Positions 1 through 8,146 of a DNA stretch of 64,000 bases are shown here, piece by piece. The stretch is from the NCBI RefSeq assembly GCF_000011645.1, contig NC_006270.3, forward strand, positions 3,928,501-3,992,500, given 5' to 3'. The notes under the pieces were generated by a model. It searched no databases. It saw only the letters and a list, made by a program, of their open reading frames with translations, and was not told the DNA's origin. Position 1 is the stretch's first letter. Every line of letters starts with the position of its first letter. Source of the stretch: Bacillus licheniformis DSM 13 = ATCC 14580. Its GTDB lineage: Bacteria; Bacillota; Bacilli; Bacillales; Bacillaceae. A program made the position numbers and the translations under genes.

Positions 1-282
1 CAGCGACACGATCAGCGGAAGCCTTCTTCCAAGGACATCGCTGAAAGGGCCGATGACAATTTGGCCGATTGCCAGCCCCAGTAAACACGATGTTAAACTG
101 AGCTGAACGACGGAAGCATTCGTATGTAAATCAGTTGCCATCTGTGGAAGGCCGGGCAAATATAAATCGATCACAACCGGACCGATTCCCGATAAAATAC
201 CCAATATGACAGCGATCCATACCCTGTTCGGCTTTGCTTTCGAATGAGCCGCAAGATCTGCCTGGCTGTTAAGCGTACCCAT
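1..282 (-). CDS. Bcr/CflA-type MFS drug exporter, N-terminal part
   Basis: Only the first 94 codons lie in the window; the gene runs off the left edge. Translation from the ATG at 282-280 begins MGTLNSQADL, and after a short cytoplasmic N-terminus gives a first membrane segment, the motif IDLYLPGLPQMA, and a second segment ending in GPFSDVLGRR. The 'IDLYLP' and 'G(P/R)xSDxxGRR' motifs are typical of the Bcr/CflA subfamily of 12-TM proton-driven drug exporters. An AGGAGTGAT-like ribosome site precedes the start. The substrate cannot be told from this part. Confidence 0.8.
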   Translation of the reverse strand, partial: MGTLNSQADLAAHSKAKPNRVWIAVILGILSGIGPVVIDLYLPGLPQMATDLHTNASVVQLSLTSCLLGLAIGQIVIGPFSDVLGRRLPLIVSL

Positions 283-336
283 TGGATCACTCCTTTATTA
301 TATTTTTAAATACGCCCTCGAAACCTTCCAGTGTAT

Positions 337-364
337 TGTATACCTTAAGTTATGAAGATGACAA
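337..364 (-). promoter_or_regulatory. SigA-type promoter of the Bcr/CflA exporter gene
   Basis: On the minus strand TTGTCA (364-359) and TATACA (342-337) are separated by 16 bases, about 55 bases ahead of the exporter start. Seen by eye only; no transcript data. Confidence 0.5.
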
Positions 365-368
365 TTAG

Positions 369-388
369 AAAAACCGGGCGAGCCCGGC
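369..388 (-). terminator. Intrinsic terminator of the sigY-yxl operon
   Basis: On the minus strand a short GC-rich hairpin (AGCCGGGC/GCCCGGTT) is followed by a T-run, just past the yxlG stop codon. Confidence 0.75.
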
Positions 389-391
389 TGA

Positions 392-1168
392 TTAGTAAGA
401 TTCATATCTTTTAAAAACAAAAACGGTGCACATGAACAAAAGAATTACAATTCCCAAAGACGAAAACACCATCCAGCCGAAAGCATGGTCCCATGAACCG
501 TGCATGATAAAATAATCAGCCTGGCTTTTCGCCTTATCAGGCATCCATTCGGTAAAGCGGGGAAATAAGGATCCCGCCAATGAAACGAAGGCGATGAAAC
601 AGATGCTCATGCCGGCAATCCCCCCGATATGGCGAAACAGAGCACTGAAAAACATCGTGACCGACATGACAAATATAATCCATATACTGTACACGGATAA
701 ACTAAATAAAAACCGGTCAAATTCAACCTTGCCGAATAGCAGATTTGTATAGTAGAAAGCCAAACCGTAGCTTGCAGCAAACGAAACCAATACGAGCAGC
801 ACCTGCTGAAGCCACTTGCTGCCGATATACTGAAGCGGGCTGACAGGTCTCGCCATCACCAATGAAAGGGATCCTTGGTTTCGTTCGTGGACAATGCTGC
901 CCATCACACTGAAAACGAAAATTGCCGTACCAACCGTGCCGAACTGGGACAAGGTGCTCGCCATTACCTCTTCACCTCTCGGCCTTGGTATGTCGATCAC
1001 GGATCCCTCAGGCAAATTCCCGGCCATATCGATAATTTGAGGCATATAATACAGGCTGAGCGGCTGAATCAAGCCCAGAAGGATCAAAATGACAGGCAGC
1101 CAAAGCAGCTTTCCGTCTCTCCATCTTTCCGTCCATTCTTTTTGAAATAACATAAAAAATGAATTCAT
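392..1168 (-). CDS. yxlG: ABC-2 type permease YxlG
   Basis: Protein of 258 residues with about six hydrophobic segments, the layout of an ABC-2 transporter permease. The N-terminus (FFMLFQKEWTERWRDGK) is the amphipathic lead seen in this family, and the segment around residue 85-110 (SVMGSIVHERNQGSLSLV) is the usual conserved cytoplasmic loop. It overlaps the stop of the ATPase gene yxlF by four bases and is the last gene of the sigY operon, as in B. subtilis, where yxlDEFG are needed to hold SigY activity down. Substrate is unknown. Identity rests on family features and gene order. Confidence 0.85.
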   Translation of the reverse strand: MNSFFMLFQKEWTERWRDGKLLWLPVILILLGLIQPLSLYYMPQIIDMAGNLPEGSVIDIPRPRGEEVMASTLSQFGTVGTAIFVFSVMGSIVHERNQGSLSLVMARPVSPLQYIGSKWLQQVLLVLVSFAASYGLAFYYTNLLFGKVEFDRFLFSLSVYSIWIIFVMSVTMFFSALFRHIGGIAGMSICFIAFVSLAGSLFPRFTEWMPDKAKSQADYFIMHGSWDHAFGWMVFSSLGIVILLFMCTVFVFKRYESY

Positions 1169-2052
1169 AGCCCCATCACCTTCAGATACATATCTTCCAA
1201 GGACATCGTTTTTTGTTCAAAACGAACAATCGATACTTGTCTGTTCAAGCATTCAGCCAACAGTCGGCGGCTGTCAGACCGATCTGTTAAATAAAATTCA
1301 GCTTGTGAAGGCTTATGATACACGACTTTGCTGACATAAGGCAGGTGTTCCAGCCATCCTTCAAGACTTTCTTCAGCTGTCAGCATATATGATGGCTTTA
1401 AATGACGGTTCTTCAATCTGTGAAGCGGACCAGACCATTTGACAGCCCCTTCTTTCAGCATGATCACTTGATCGCACACCTCTTCGGCATCATGCAGCAC
1501 ATGAGTCGAAAATAGGATTGTCATCTTCTTTTTTAAATCCTTCATCATATCAAGCACTTCGCGCCGCCCCGCCGGATCCAGGGCGGAAACAGGTTCATCC
1601 AAAATCAACAGCCTCTGCTCATGAACCAAAGCCTGCGCCAGCCCGAGCCTTTGCTTCATCCCTCCTGAAAAACCGCCGATTTTCCGGTCTTCTTCCTTTT
1701 CCAGACCGACATAGCGCAAAGCGGTTCGACTCTTTTCCAGGGCTTCACGACGTTTCATTTTGGAAAGCCTTGCAGCGAATACCGTATATTCTAAAGCTGT
1801 CATCCATGAAAAAAACGCAGGATGCTGAGGCAAATATCCGATTTCCAGCCTGTTTATCGATTCTCTCCCCAAAAAGCGGATGCGTCCTGATGTAGGGGCC
1901 AATAAACCGGAAAGCATTTGCAATGTGGTCGTTTTTCCCGCTCCGTTCGGCCCGAGAAGGGCAACGCATTGCTGATATTCAAGGTCAAAGCTGACATTTT
2001 GGACAGCTTGGTGCTGCTGATACATTTTTGTTAAGCCATTGACGGACAGCAT
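1165..2052 (-). CDS. yxlF: ABC transporter ATPase YxlF
   Basis: ATP-binding subunit of 295 residues partnering YxlG. Walker A is GPNGAGKTT near residue 35-43, the signature is FSGGMKQRLGLAQAL, and Walker B is LLILDEPVSALDP, followed by the switch His in STHVLHDAEE. The C-terminal third is a family-typical extension. An upstream GTG at 2055 is possible, but the ATG at 2052 sits at good distance from GGAGGCGG and gives the B. subtilis length. Translationally coupled to yxlE upstream and yxlG downstream by short overlaps. Confidence 0.88.
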   Translation of the reverse strand: MLSVNGLTKMYQQHQAVQNVSFDLEYQQCVALLGPNGAGKTTTLQMLSGLLAPTSGRIRFLGRESINRLEIGYLPQHPAFFSWMTALEYTVFAARLSKMKRREALEKSRTALRYVGLEKEEDRKIGGFSGGMKQRLGLAQALVHEQRLLILDEPVSALDPAGRREVLDMMKDLKKKMTILFSTHVLHDAEEVCDQVIMLKEGAVKWSGPLHRLKNRHLKPSYMLTAEESLEGWLEHLPYVSKVVYHKPSQAEFYLTDRSDSRRLLAECLNRQVSIVRFEQKTMSLEDMYLKVMGL

Positions 2053-2264
2053 CACACCCGCCTCCTCTCATATGTTTTTTTACCGATGATAAAGTAAGAG
2101 ACGGGACCGACAAAACTGATCCCGAAAATGATCAAAATCCACATCCACTTTGGGCCATTCGTTTTCTCCTGTTTTATGCAACTGACCAATGCGGACACTG
2201 CTAAAATGAAAGACAGCACAATGAAAGGGGCGAGCAGCGCCCAAGGTATATCTGCTCCAGTCAT
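2052..2264 (-). CDS. yxlE: Small membrane protein YxlE
   Basis: Seventy residues with two predicted membrane segments (about residues 7-28 and 42-62) and a basic C-terminal tail (KKTYERRRV). The second half, ending in 'GPVSYFIIGKK', resembles the PLDc_N/phospholipase-D-nuclease N-terminal motif seen in many small Bacillus membrane proteins. It overlaps yxlD by four bases. In B. subtilis YxlE acts with YxlD in negative control of SigY; here that role is inferred from position in the operon. Confidence 0.8.
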   Translation of the reverse strand: MTGADIPWALLAPFIVLSFILAVSALVSCIKQEKTNGPKWMWILIIFGISFVGPVSYFIIGKKTYERRRV

Positions 2265-2482
2265 GATAACGGCCTCCTTTTTTTATGAAACGGCCTTACA
2301 ACAAATAAATAATAGAATAATAAAGGCATCGGTGTTTGGATCAAGCCCCATATTCCCCAGAACCACGCATTGGCTCCCTTTTTCTTCGCATTAAGAAATA
2401 GAAAGATACTCTGCGCAAATAAAAGCGGTGAAATGCAAAGCAGCAGCAGCAGCAGTTTTTCCTGAGTCATGTCAAGATTCAT
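2261..2482 (-). CDS. yxlD: Small membrane protein YxlD
   Basis: Seventy-three residues, two hydrophobic segments (about 10-30 and 42-63) separated by a basic loop (NAKKKGAN) and followed by a basic end (PFHKKRRPLS). It matches YxlD of the B. subtilis sigY operon in size, topology and position, one base away from yxlC and overlapping yxlE. YxlD is regarded as a main negative regulator of SigY in B. subtilis, probably at the membrane. The sequence itself shows no enzymatic motif. Confidence 0.8.
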   Translation of the reverse strand: MNLDMTQEKLLLLLLCISPLLFAQSIFLFLNAKKKGANAWFWGIWGLIQTPMPLLFYYLFVVRPFHKKRRPLS

Positions 2483-2815
2483 TTAATCAGCCTCCTCATC
2501 AGCCGTATGCCGCCTTTTTTCTATCAGGGCAAGCGCTGGCAGCAAGATAAGCGCCGCTCCCTGCACCATGATAAAAACAGCCGGTACTTGAACGGAAATC
2601 GTCAAGTAGGCCGATAAAATCACCAGCGCCATGACGATAAAACAAAGCAATTCCTTTTTAAGCGCCCGCTTGCGCTCTTGCTTAAACCGCGCTAAACGCT
2701 GATTCAGTTCAAATGCTTGAGGAACCGGCGGCACAAAATTATCATCAATTCTTTCGAGTTCGCGTTTCAAATGTGTAACCGTTTCTTTTTCATCTCGTTC
2801 ATTCACTGTCCCCAC
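2483..2815 (-). CDS. yxlC: Putative anti-SigY factor YxlC
   Basis: Protein of 110 residues: an acidic/basic N-terminal cytoplasmic part of about 55 residues (THLKRELERIDDNFVPP), two closely spaced membrane segments (about 60-78 and 82-98) and a short charged tail. This is the layout of membrane-bound anti-sigma factors. Its start overlaps the end of sigY by 13 bases, the usual coupling of an ECF sigma gene and its antagonist. B. subtilis YxlC has the same place and size. The antagonist role here is inference from family and operon. Confidence 0.82.
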   Translation of the reverse strand: MGTVNERDEKETVTHLKRELERIDDNFVPPVPQAFELNQRLARFKQERKRALKKELLCFIVMALVILSAYLTISVQVPAVFIMVQGAALILLPALALIEKRRHTADEEAD

Positions 2816-3336
2816 TCCTTTCGAATTTTCTTTAATCCATGATGCACGCGCGATTTGACGGTACCTTCTTTTATTTTCAGCATGTTTGCCACTTCAGGGT
2901 AAGTAAACCCGTAATAGTGTCTTAACAAGATTGGCATTCTGAACTCAGGCTCAAGCGCAGCAAACATCTCCAAGTATTCGCTCCATTCGTGGCCGTGAAG
3001 GGCAGAATTCCATTTCATTTTTCGCAAGGCTTCCTCTCCTGCTGCTTGCGTTTTGCGGTTTTCGCGTTTTTTCCGGCGCTGATGGTCGATAAACAGCCGG
3101 GAAGCAATTGAGATCAGCCATGTTGAAAATTTTGCATTGCCCTGAAACTGATGAAGGCTGACATACGCTTTCAGCATCGTTTCCTGGACCAAGTCCTCTG
3201 TGAGATCTGGGTTCAGCGTTAATTTCAGAACATATTGATATACAAAGGGGTAATGAAGCTGAAACAGTTTCGTAAAAGCCGCATCTTCACCGTCTTTTGC
3301 CCGTATGATCAGTTCTTTTTCATCTGCTTGATCCAC
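2803..3336 (-). CDS. sigY: ECF sigma factor SigY
   Basis: RNA polymerase sigma factor of the extracytoplasmic-function group, 177 residues from the chosen GTG. Region 2 is LFQLHYPFVYQYVLKL... with EDLVQETMLKAY, and region 4 ends in a helix-turn-helix (YPEVANMLKIKEGTVKSRVHHGLKKIR). A longer open frame starts at 3429, but AAGAAAGGGGG lies directly ahead of the GTG at 3336, and this start gives nearly the B. subtilis length; the upstream extension would also cover the promoter. First gene of the sigY-yxlCDEFG operon; in B. subtilis it is autoregulated and induced by nitrogen starvation. Confidence 0.88.
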   Translation of the reverse strand: MDQADEKELIIRAKDGEDAAFTKLFQLHYPFVYQYVLKLTLNPDLTEDLVQETMLKAYVSLHQFQGNAKFSTWLISIASRLFIDHQRRKKRENRKTQAAGEEALRKMKWNSALHGHEWSEYLEMFAALEPEFRMPILLRHYYGFTYPEVANMLKIKEGTVKSRVHHGLKKIRKEWGQ

Positions 3337-3375
3337 TAAAACGCAAACCCCCTTTCTTTTTGTCTCTGTATCTAG

Positions 3376-3401
3376 GACGACGCCTGCAAGCAAACCGTTC
3401 A
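3376..3401 (-). promoter_or_regulatory. SigY-type (ECF) autoregulatory promoter
   Basis: Minus strand reads TGAAC (3401-3397), 17 bases, then CGTC (3379-3376), a typical ECF -35/-10 pair and close to the B. subtilis SigY promoter. It lies about 40 bases ahead of the sigY GTG. A second CGTC overlaps three bases earlier (3382-3379), with a 14-base spacer. Confidence 0.72.
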
Positions 3402-3489
3402 ATTCTATTTCAATAAGATAAAAAATCATCTTGTTTTTCGGCCGGGATTTATGATGTACTTGAATTTAAAGGGGTGTGAGTAAAAAGGG

Positions 3490-4743
3490 ATGGAGCGGCA
3501 AAAACAAATCGTCTATGAAGAAAAACAAATTTTAAGGAAAGATCATATGATCTTTTGGGGTGCCGTCTTTTGTTTCTGGTTTGCTACATACATCTATGTC
3601 CCTGTTTTCGGATTATATTTAGACAACATCGGATTTTCATATTCAGCGATAGGAATCGTACTTGGAAGCTACGGCGTCACTCAGATATTACTGCGTTTTC
3701 CGTTCGGCATCCTGTCTGATGTTCTTTCGCCGCTTAGAAAACAGCTGTTGATCAGCGGCTTTGCAATGTCTCTGTTGAGCTGCTGCATATTTCTGTTGTC
3801 CGATTCGTTCATCATGGTGATCACAGCCAGGCTGCTCGCCGGTATGACCGCGGCGATGTGGGTGATGGCAACCGTTTTATACTCGCAGTATTTTACAAAA
3901 GATCAATCATCAAAAGCGATGGGCATCCTGCAGTTTTTAACGGTCCTTCCCCAATTCATCAGCATGGCAGTCAGCGGCTACCTCGTCCATTTGTTCGGCT
4001 GGATGTTTCCGTTTTGGATCGGTGTTGCCGTATCATGCATCGGACTGATTCTGTCATTTTACATTAAAGATAACGGGCCCCGCCATACGGCCAAGGGGAT
4101 GGCTTTGTCAGACTATGTTAAACAGACGTTGCGTCTTCCTGATTTAAAAGCGATTACAACATTATCGTTTTTAGCCCACGCTGTACTATTTATGACCGTG
4201 TTCGGATTTACGCCGATTTACGCGGAATCGGTCGGAATCGATGAGAAACAGCTGATTTGGGTTATGTTCGCCTTTTTTGTTCCGCAAACGCTGGCTTCCG
4301 TGTGGTGTATCTTTTACAAAGTAAAGGCCGCCGATGCACTGATATGGATATCTTATGTGATAACGGCTGTTTTCTTTTGCTTGCTGCCGTTTGCCGAAAC
4401 CCTTTTCGCGGTATGTATCGTCCACGCCGTGACAGGACTGACATTGGGATTTATTTTTCCGCTTTTGGTCAGCAAAGTCGTTCAGCTTGGTACGCCTCAG
4501 CTCAAAATGTCTGTGATGGGTTTCTATCAATCTTTTTATGCGCTCGGTTTTTTTCTCGGACCGGTTGTGGCGGGAAAAGTGGCTGAACTGTTCGGGCTGC
4601 CGAAGGTGTTTTGGTTTGCCGGCGCATTGTCACTGGCCGCTGCATGTATCATGCTTTTTTCCAAACAGTTTCGTATATTTACAGCAGGAAGACGGGATAA
4701 ATCCTCAAATATCGTTCAGCCGACGAAGGTCTTCCGTAAGTGA
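3490..4743 (+). CDS. yxlH: MFS transporter YxlH
   Basis: Major facilitator protein of 417 residues with about 12 membrane segments. The loop between segments 2 and 3 (RFPFGILSDVLSPLRKQ) is the MFS motif-A region. It is divergent from sigY and sits between the yxl operon and katX, as yxlH does in B. subtilis; the name is taken from this position and the family. Substrate unknown; drug or peptide efflux is plausible but unproven. AAAGGGGTG lies 13 bases ahead of the ATG. A hairpin terminator shared with katX follows the stop codon. Confidence 0.8.
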   Translation: MERQKQIVYEEKQILRKDHMIFWGAVFCFWFATYIYVPVFGLYLDNIGFSYSAIGIVLGSYGVTQILLRFPFGILSDVLSPLRKQLLISGFAMSLLSCCIFLLSDSFIMVITARLLAGMTAAMWVMATVLYSQYFTKDQSSKAMGILQFLTVLPQFISMAVSGYLVHLFGWMFPFWIGVAVSCIGLILSFYIKDNGPRHTAKGMALSDYVKQTLRLPDLKAITTLSFLAHAVLFMTVFGFTPIYAESVGIDEKQLIWVMFAFFVPQTLASVWCIFYKVKAADALIWISYVITAVFFCLLPFAETLFAVCIVHAVTGLTLGFIFPLLVSKVVQLGTPQLKMSVMGFYQSFYALGFFLGPVVAGKVAELFGLPKVFWFAGALSLAAACIMLFSKQFRIFTAGRRDKSSNIVQPTKVFRK

Positions 4744-4783
4744 AACAGCGATGAATCCCACAAGAGGTTCATCGCTGTTTTCT
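4743..4783. terminator. Bidirectional terminator between yxlH and katX
   Basis: AAACAGCGATGAA and TTCATCGCTGTTT form a 13-bp perfect stem with a 12-base loop; T-runs lie on both sides, so it can end both convergent genes. Confidence 0.85.
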
Positions 4784-4786
4784 TCT

Positions 4787-6385
4787 TTAATACGGGTCTT
4801 GAGAGTGCCCTTTTTCTTCCGCCTGTCTCGGGGCATCTTCGGCGCCTTCTGCTCCGATCGGCTCCCGGCTGGATGTATTTTGGCTGGAGGCGTTTTTTAA
4901 TCCTTCCTCGACTCTGCTTCCATATTCCTTGTCGCATTGCTTCAGCATATCGATCATCTTCGTTTGAATTCTTTGGTCGCACGGGGCAAGTGTATTGACC
5001 AGATTCGTAATCAGCTCGTCCTTTTCCCAGTCTTCGAAATGCCTGTAAGTGTCCCCGGCCTGCTTGAAATTATTCTGCCTGTCGATACTTTCGCGCACAA
5101 GGTTTCCTTCCACATGCGGGGTGTATTCTTTGCCATCCTGCTTTGCTTCTTTCAGCCCGTTGATGGTTGAAGGTTCATAGTTGATGTGCGGGCTTTGATT
5201 TTTGCCTAAATCGACCTTGTACTGCATCTGGCCGCCCCGCTGATTGGTTGCCACCCTTTTTTTCGGCGCATTGATCGGCAGCTGCAGATAGTTGGCTCCC
5301 ACTCTGTAGCGCTGTGTATCCGAGTAGGAAAAAGTACGTCCCTGAAGCATTTTGTCATCGGAAAAGTCAAGTCCGTCGACAAGAACCCCTGTTCCAAATG
5401 CCGCTTGTTCGACTTCTGTAAAGTAGTCTTCCGGATTTTTGTTTAAAACCATTTTGCCGACAGGCAGCCAAGGAAATTGATCTTCAGGCCACAGCTTCGT
5501 GTCGTCAAGCGGGTCAAAATCGAGCTCAGGATGCTCATCATCGCTCATGATTTGAACGAACAGCTCCCACTCGGGATAATCTCCGCGCTCAATCGCTTCA
5601 TATAAATCCTGTGTGGCGTGATTGAAATTCTTCGCCTGAATTTCTTCCGCCTCTTTTTGCGTCAAGTTTTTTATGCCCTGCTTCGGTTCCCAGTGATATT
5701 TCACAAGCACGGCTTCCCCTTCTTGATTCACCCATTTGTACGTGTTCACCCCGGACCCCTGCATCTGCCGGTAGTTCGCCGGAATACCCCAAGGCGAAAA
5801 CAAAAATGTGATCATATGCATCGCTTCAGGCGTGTTGGAAATGAAGTCAAAGATTCTTTCGCCATCCTGCAAATTCGTAACCGGGTCCGGCTTAAATGCA
5901 TGGATTAAATCCGGAAACTTTACCGCATCGCGGATAAAGAAGATCTTCAAGTTGTTTCCGACCAGATCCCAGTTACCGTCTTCAGTGTAGAACTTGACCG
6001 CAAATCCGCGGGGATCCCGCAGCGTTTCCGGTGAGGATATCCCGTGAGTCACCGTCGAAAAACGGACAAACACCGGGGTTCTCTTGCCTTTTTCCTGAAA
6101 AAGCTTTGCTCTCGTATACTTTGAGACCGGCTCATCGCCTGCTGTCCCATAAGCTTCAAAATAGCCGTGCGCTCCGGCTCCCCTGGCATGGACGACCCGC
6201 TCTGGAACCCTCTCCCTGTCAAAGTGGCTGATCTTCTCCAGGAAATCATAGTTCTCCAATGTTGATGGCCCCCGGTTGCCCACGGTTCTGATATTCTGAT
6301 TGTTTGTGATCGGGTGGCCCTGCCGGTTTGTTAACGTATCATCAGTCTCCATGTCAGATTTCTGCTCGTTTGAATGCTGATCCAT
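4787..6385 (-). CDS. katX: Catalase KatX (forespore/spore type)
   Basis: Monofunctional haem catalase of 532 residues that splits H2O2 to water and oxygen. The catalytic His lies in RERVPERVVHARGAGAHG, the catalytic Asn in DLVGNN, and the proximal haem Tyr in TFSYSDTQRYRVG. A larger frame begins at 6415, but AAAGGGGGAAGAAG places the start at the ATG at 6385. The N-terminus carries a polar extension (DQHSNEQKSDMETDD) and the C-terminus an acidic tail, both features of KatX rather than KatA. B. subtilis KatX protects germinating spores and is made under SigF; a SigF-like promoter is visible here. It is divergent from a second catalase. Confidence 0.88.
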   Translation of the reverse strand: MDQHSNEQKSDMETDDTLTNRQGHPITNNQNIRTVGNRGPSTLENYDFLEKISHFDRERVPERVVHARGAGAHGYFEAYGTAGDEPVSKYTRAKLFQEKGKRTPVFVRFSTVTHGISSPETLRDPRGFAVKFYTEDGNWDLVGNNLKIFFIRDAVKFPDLIHAFKPDPVTNLQDGERIFDFISNTPEAMHMITFLFSPWGIPANYRQMQGSGVNTYKWVNQEGEAVLVKYHWEPKQGIKNLTQKEAEEIQAKNFNHATQDLYEAIERGDYPEWELFVQIMSDDEHPELDFDPLDDTKLWPEDQFPWLPVGKMVLNKNPEDYFTEVEQAAFGTGVLVDGLDFSDDKMLQGRTFSYSDTQRYRVGANYLQLPINAPKKRVATNQRGGQMQYKVDLGKNQSPHINYEPSTINGLKEAKQDGKEYTPHVEGNLVRESIDRQNNFKQAGDTYRHFEDWEKDELITNLVNTLAPCDQRIQTKMIDMLKQCDKEYGSRVEEGLKNASSQNTSSREPIGAEGAEDAPRQAEEKGHSQDPY

Positions 6386-6416
6386 TCTTCTTCCCCCTTT
6401 ATTTGGAATTAACAAT

Positions 6417-6444
6417 AATTTATCCCAATCCAGAAAAGTTATTC
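6417..6444 (-). promoter_or_regulatory. SigF-like promoter of katX
   Basis: On the minus strand GAATA (6444-6440) is followed after 14 bases by GGATAAATT (6425-6417), which fits the SigF -10 pattern GGNNANANT. Spacing is about one base short of the norm. It lies about 30 bases ahead of the katX start, in line with SigF control of katX in B. subtilis. Confidence 0.5.
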
Positions 6445-6484
6445 AGCATTTATCATGATCAAATCAACGATAATAAATTTTTCT

Positions 6485-6499
6485 TTATAATAATTATAA
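6485..6499. promoter_or_regulatory. PerR box ahead of katA
   Basis: TTATAATAATTATAA, a perfect 7-1-7 palindrome identical to the Bacillus PerR consensus. It stands between the divergent katX and katA, about 19 bases upstream of the proposed katA -35. PerR repression relieved by peroxide is the expected control of katA. Confidence 0.88.
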
Positions 6500-6517
6500 A
6501 TAAATATTGTTTTTTTC

Positions 6518-6545
6518 TTGAGAAATGTTATCATTGTTTTGTAAT
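6518..6545 (+). promoter_or_regulatory. Candidate SigA promoter of katA
   Basis: TTGAGA (6518-6523), 16 bases, TGTAAT (6540-6545). It would give a short leader ending in the ribosome site GCGAGGTGATC. The PerR box is upstream of, not inside, this promoter, so the true start could also be nearer the box. Confidence 0.45.
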
Positions 6546-6571
6546 TAAAATTTACGCGAGGTGATCCTTTG

Positions 6572-8029
6572 ATGACGACAAATAAAAACAACCTAACAAC
6601 CAGCTGGGGCGCTCCAGTTGGAGACAACCAAAACTCAATGACAGCTGGTTCACGCGGACCGACGCTGATTCAGGACGTCCACTTGCTCGAAAAGCTCGCC
6701 CACTTCAATAGAGAGCGTGTGCCTGAACGGGTTGTGCATGCAAAAGGCGCCGGTGCGCACGGTTATTTTGAAGTCACAAATGACGTTTCCAAATATACAA
6801 AAGCCAAATTTTTATCAGAAGTCGGAAAACGCACGCCGTTATTTGTCCGTTTTTCAACTGTTGCCGGCGAAAACGGTTCAGCCGATTCCGTCCGCGACCC
6901 GCGCGGTTTCGCTGTTAAATTTTATACAGAGGAAGGGAACTATGATCTCGTTGGAAACAATACACCTGTTTTCTTTATCCGCGATGCGATTAAATTCCCT
7001 GACTTCATTCATACACAAAAGCGCCATCCGGTCACACATTTGAAAAACCCGGATGCCGTATGGGATTTTTGGTCATTGTCTCCTGAATCCCTGCACCAGG
7101 TAACCATCCTGATGTCTGACAGGGGCATCCCTGCGACTTACCGGCACATGCACGGCTTCGGCTCCCACACATTCAAATGGGTGAATGCCGAAGGAGAAGG
7201 CGTCTGGATCAAATACCACTTCAAAACAGAACAAGGCATTAAAAACCTGACCGAAGAAGTGGGGACAAAGATTGCAGGTGAAAACCCCGATTATCACACA
7301 CAGGACTTGTATGAGGCGATTGAAAAAGGCGACTTCCCGGCATGGAAGCTGTACGTTCAAATAATGCCGCTGGAGGATGCGGATACGTACCGTTTTGATC
7401 CGTTCGATGTGACAAAAGTATGGTCGCAAAAAGATTATCCGCTGATTGAAGTCGGCCGCATGGTTCTAAACCGGAATCCGGAAAACTATTTCGCAGAGGT
7501 TGAACAAGCTACATTCTCCCCTGGAACATTGGTGCCCGGCATTGAACCGTCTCCCGACAAAATGCTTCAGGGACGCCTGTTCGCATATGCGGATGCACAC
7601 CGCTACCGCGTCGGCGCAAACCATAACAGCCTGCCGATCAACCGTCCGAAAGCGGAAGTTCATAATTATCAAAGAGACGGACAAATGCGCTTTGATTCAA
7701 ACGGCGGCGGCTCTGTCTACTATGAGCCGAACAGCTTCGGAGGCCCTCAGGAAACTCCGGAAAACAAAACAACGGCTTATCCGGTGTCAGGTTCGGCGGA
7801 CAGCACGGCCTACGACCATAACGACCACTATACACAGGCCGGAGATCTTTACCGCCTCTTGAGCGAAGAAGAGCGGACCCGCCTTGTCAGCAATATCGTA
7901 GGTTCGATGAAGCAGGTGACAAAAGACGAAATTAAGCTTCGTCAAATTCAGCATTTCTATAAAGCAGATCCGGAGTACGGCACACGAGTTGCCGAAGGAT
8001 TGGGCTTGTCTGTTCCGCAGGAAGTTTAA
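6572..8029 (+). CDS. katA: Vegetative catalase KatA
   Basis: Clade-3 haem catalase of 485 residues. Key parts: catalytic His in RERVPERVVHAKGAGAHG (about residue 55), Asn in DLVGNN (about 128), haem-ligand Tyr in RLFAYADAHRYRVG (about 338). An in-frame TTG lies one codon upstream, but the ATG at 6572 is well spaced from GAGGTGATC. A consensus PerR box precedes the gene, so induction by peroxide is expected as for B. subtilis KatA. Downstream on the same strand are a PerR-like regulator and a ferrochelatase, suggesting linked supply of haem for this enzyme. Confidence 0.92.
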   Translation: MTTNKNNLTTSWGAPVGDNQNSMTAGSRGPTLIQDVHLLEKLAHFNRERVPERVVHAKGAGAHGYFEVTNDVSKYTKAKFLSEVGKRTPLFVRFSTVAGENGSADSVRDPRGFAVKFYTEEGNYDLVGNNTPVFFIRDAIKFPDFIHTQKRHPVTHLKNPDAVWDFWSLSPESLHQVTILMSDRGIPATYRHMHGFGSHTFKWVNAEGEGVWIKYHFKTEQGIKNLTEEVGTKIAGENPDYHTQDLYEAIEKGDFPAWKLYVQIMPLEDADTYRFDPFDVTKVWSQKDYPLIEVGRMVLNRNPENYFAEVEQATFSPGTLVPGIEPSPDKMLQGRLFAYADAHRYRVGANHNSLPINRPKAEVHNYQRDGQMRFDSNGGGSVYYEPNSFGGPQETPENKTTAYPVSGSADSTAYDHNDHYTQAGDLYRLLSEEERTRLVSNIVGSMKQVTKDEIKLRQIQHFYKADPEYGTRVAEGLGLSVPQEV

Positions 8030-8048
8030 GGCTAATATCATTTCAATC

Positions 8049-8067
8049 ATTCTCAATGAAATTCTCA
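8049..8067. promoter_or_regulatory. Direct repeat ATTCTCA, possible Fur-family operator
   Basis: ATTCTCA occurs at 8049-8055 and 8061-8067, 12 bases apart. Its complement TGAGAAT differs by one base from the Fur half-site TGATAAT. It lies between katA and the PerR-like gene. Functional meaning is a guess. Confidence 0.3.
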
Positions 8068-8079
8068 TTTTCTCAGGTA

Positions 8080-8113
8080 CAGGCACCCGTCCTCTTAAGC
8101 ATGCGGGTGCCTG
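8080..8113 (+). terminator. Hairpin between katA and the PerR-like gene, probable partial terminator
   Basis: CAGGCACCCG and CGGGTGCCTG form a perfect 10-bp stem with a 14-base loop. No clear T-run follows, so it may attenuate or protect the katA message rather than stop all transcription. Confidence 0.55.
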
Positions 8114-8146
8114 CCCTTAATCAAAGAACGACAGGGGATGTTACGT

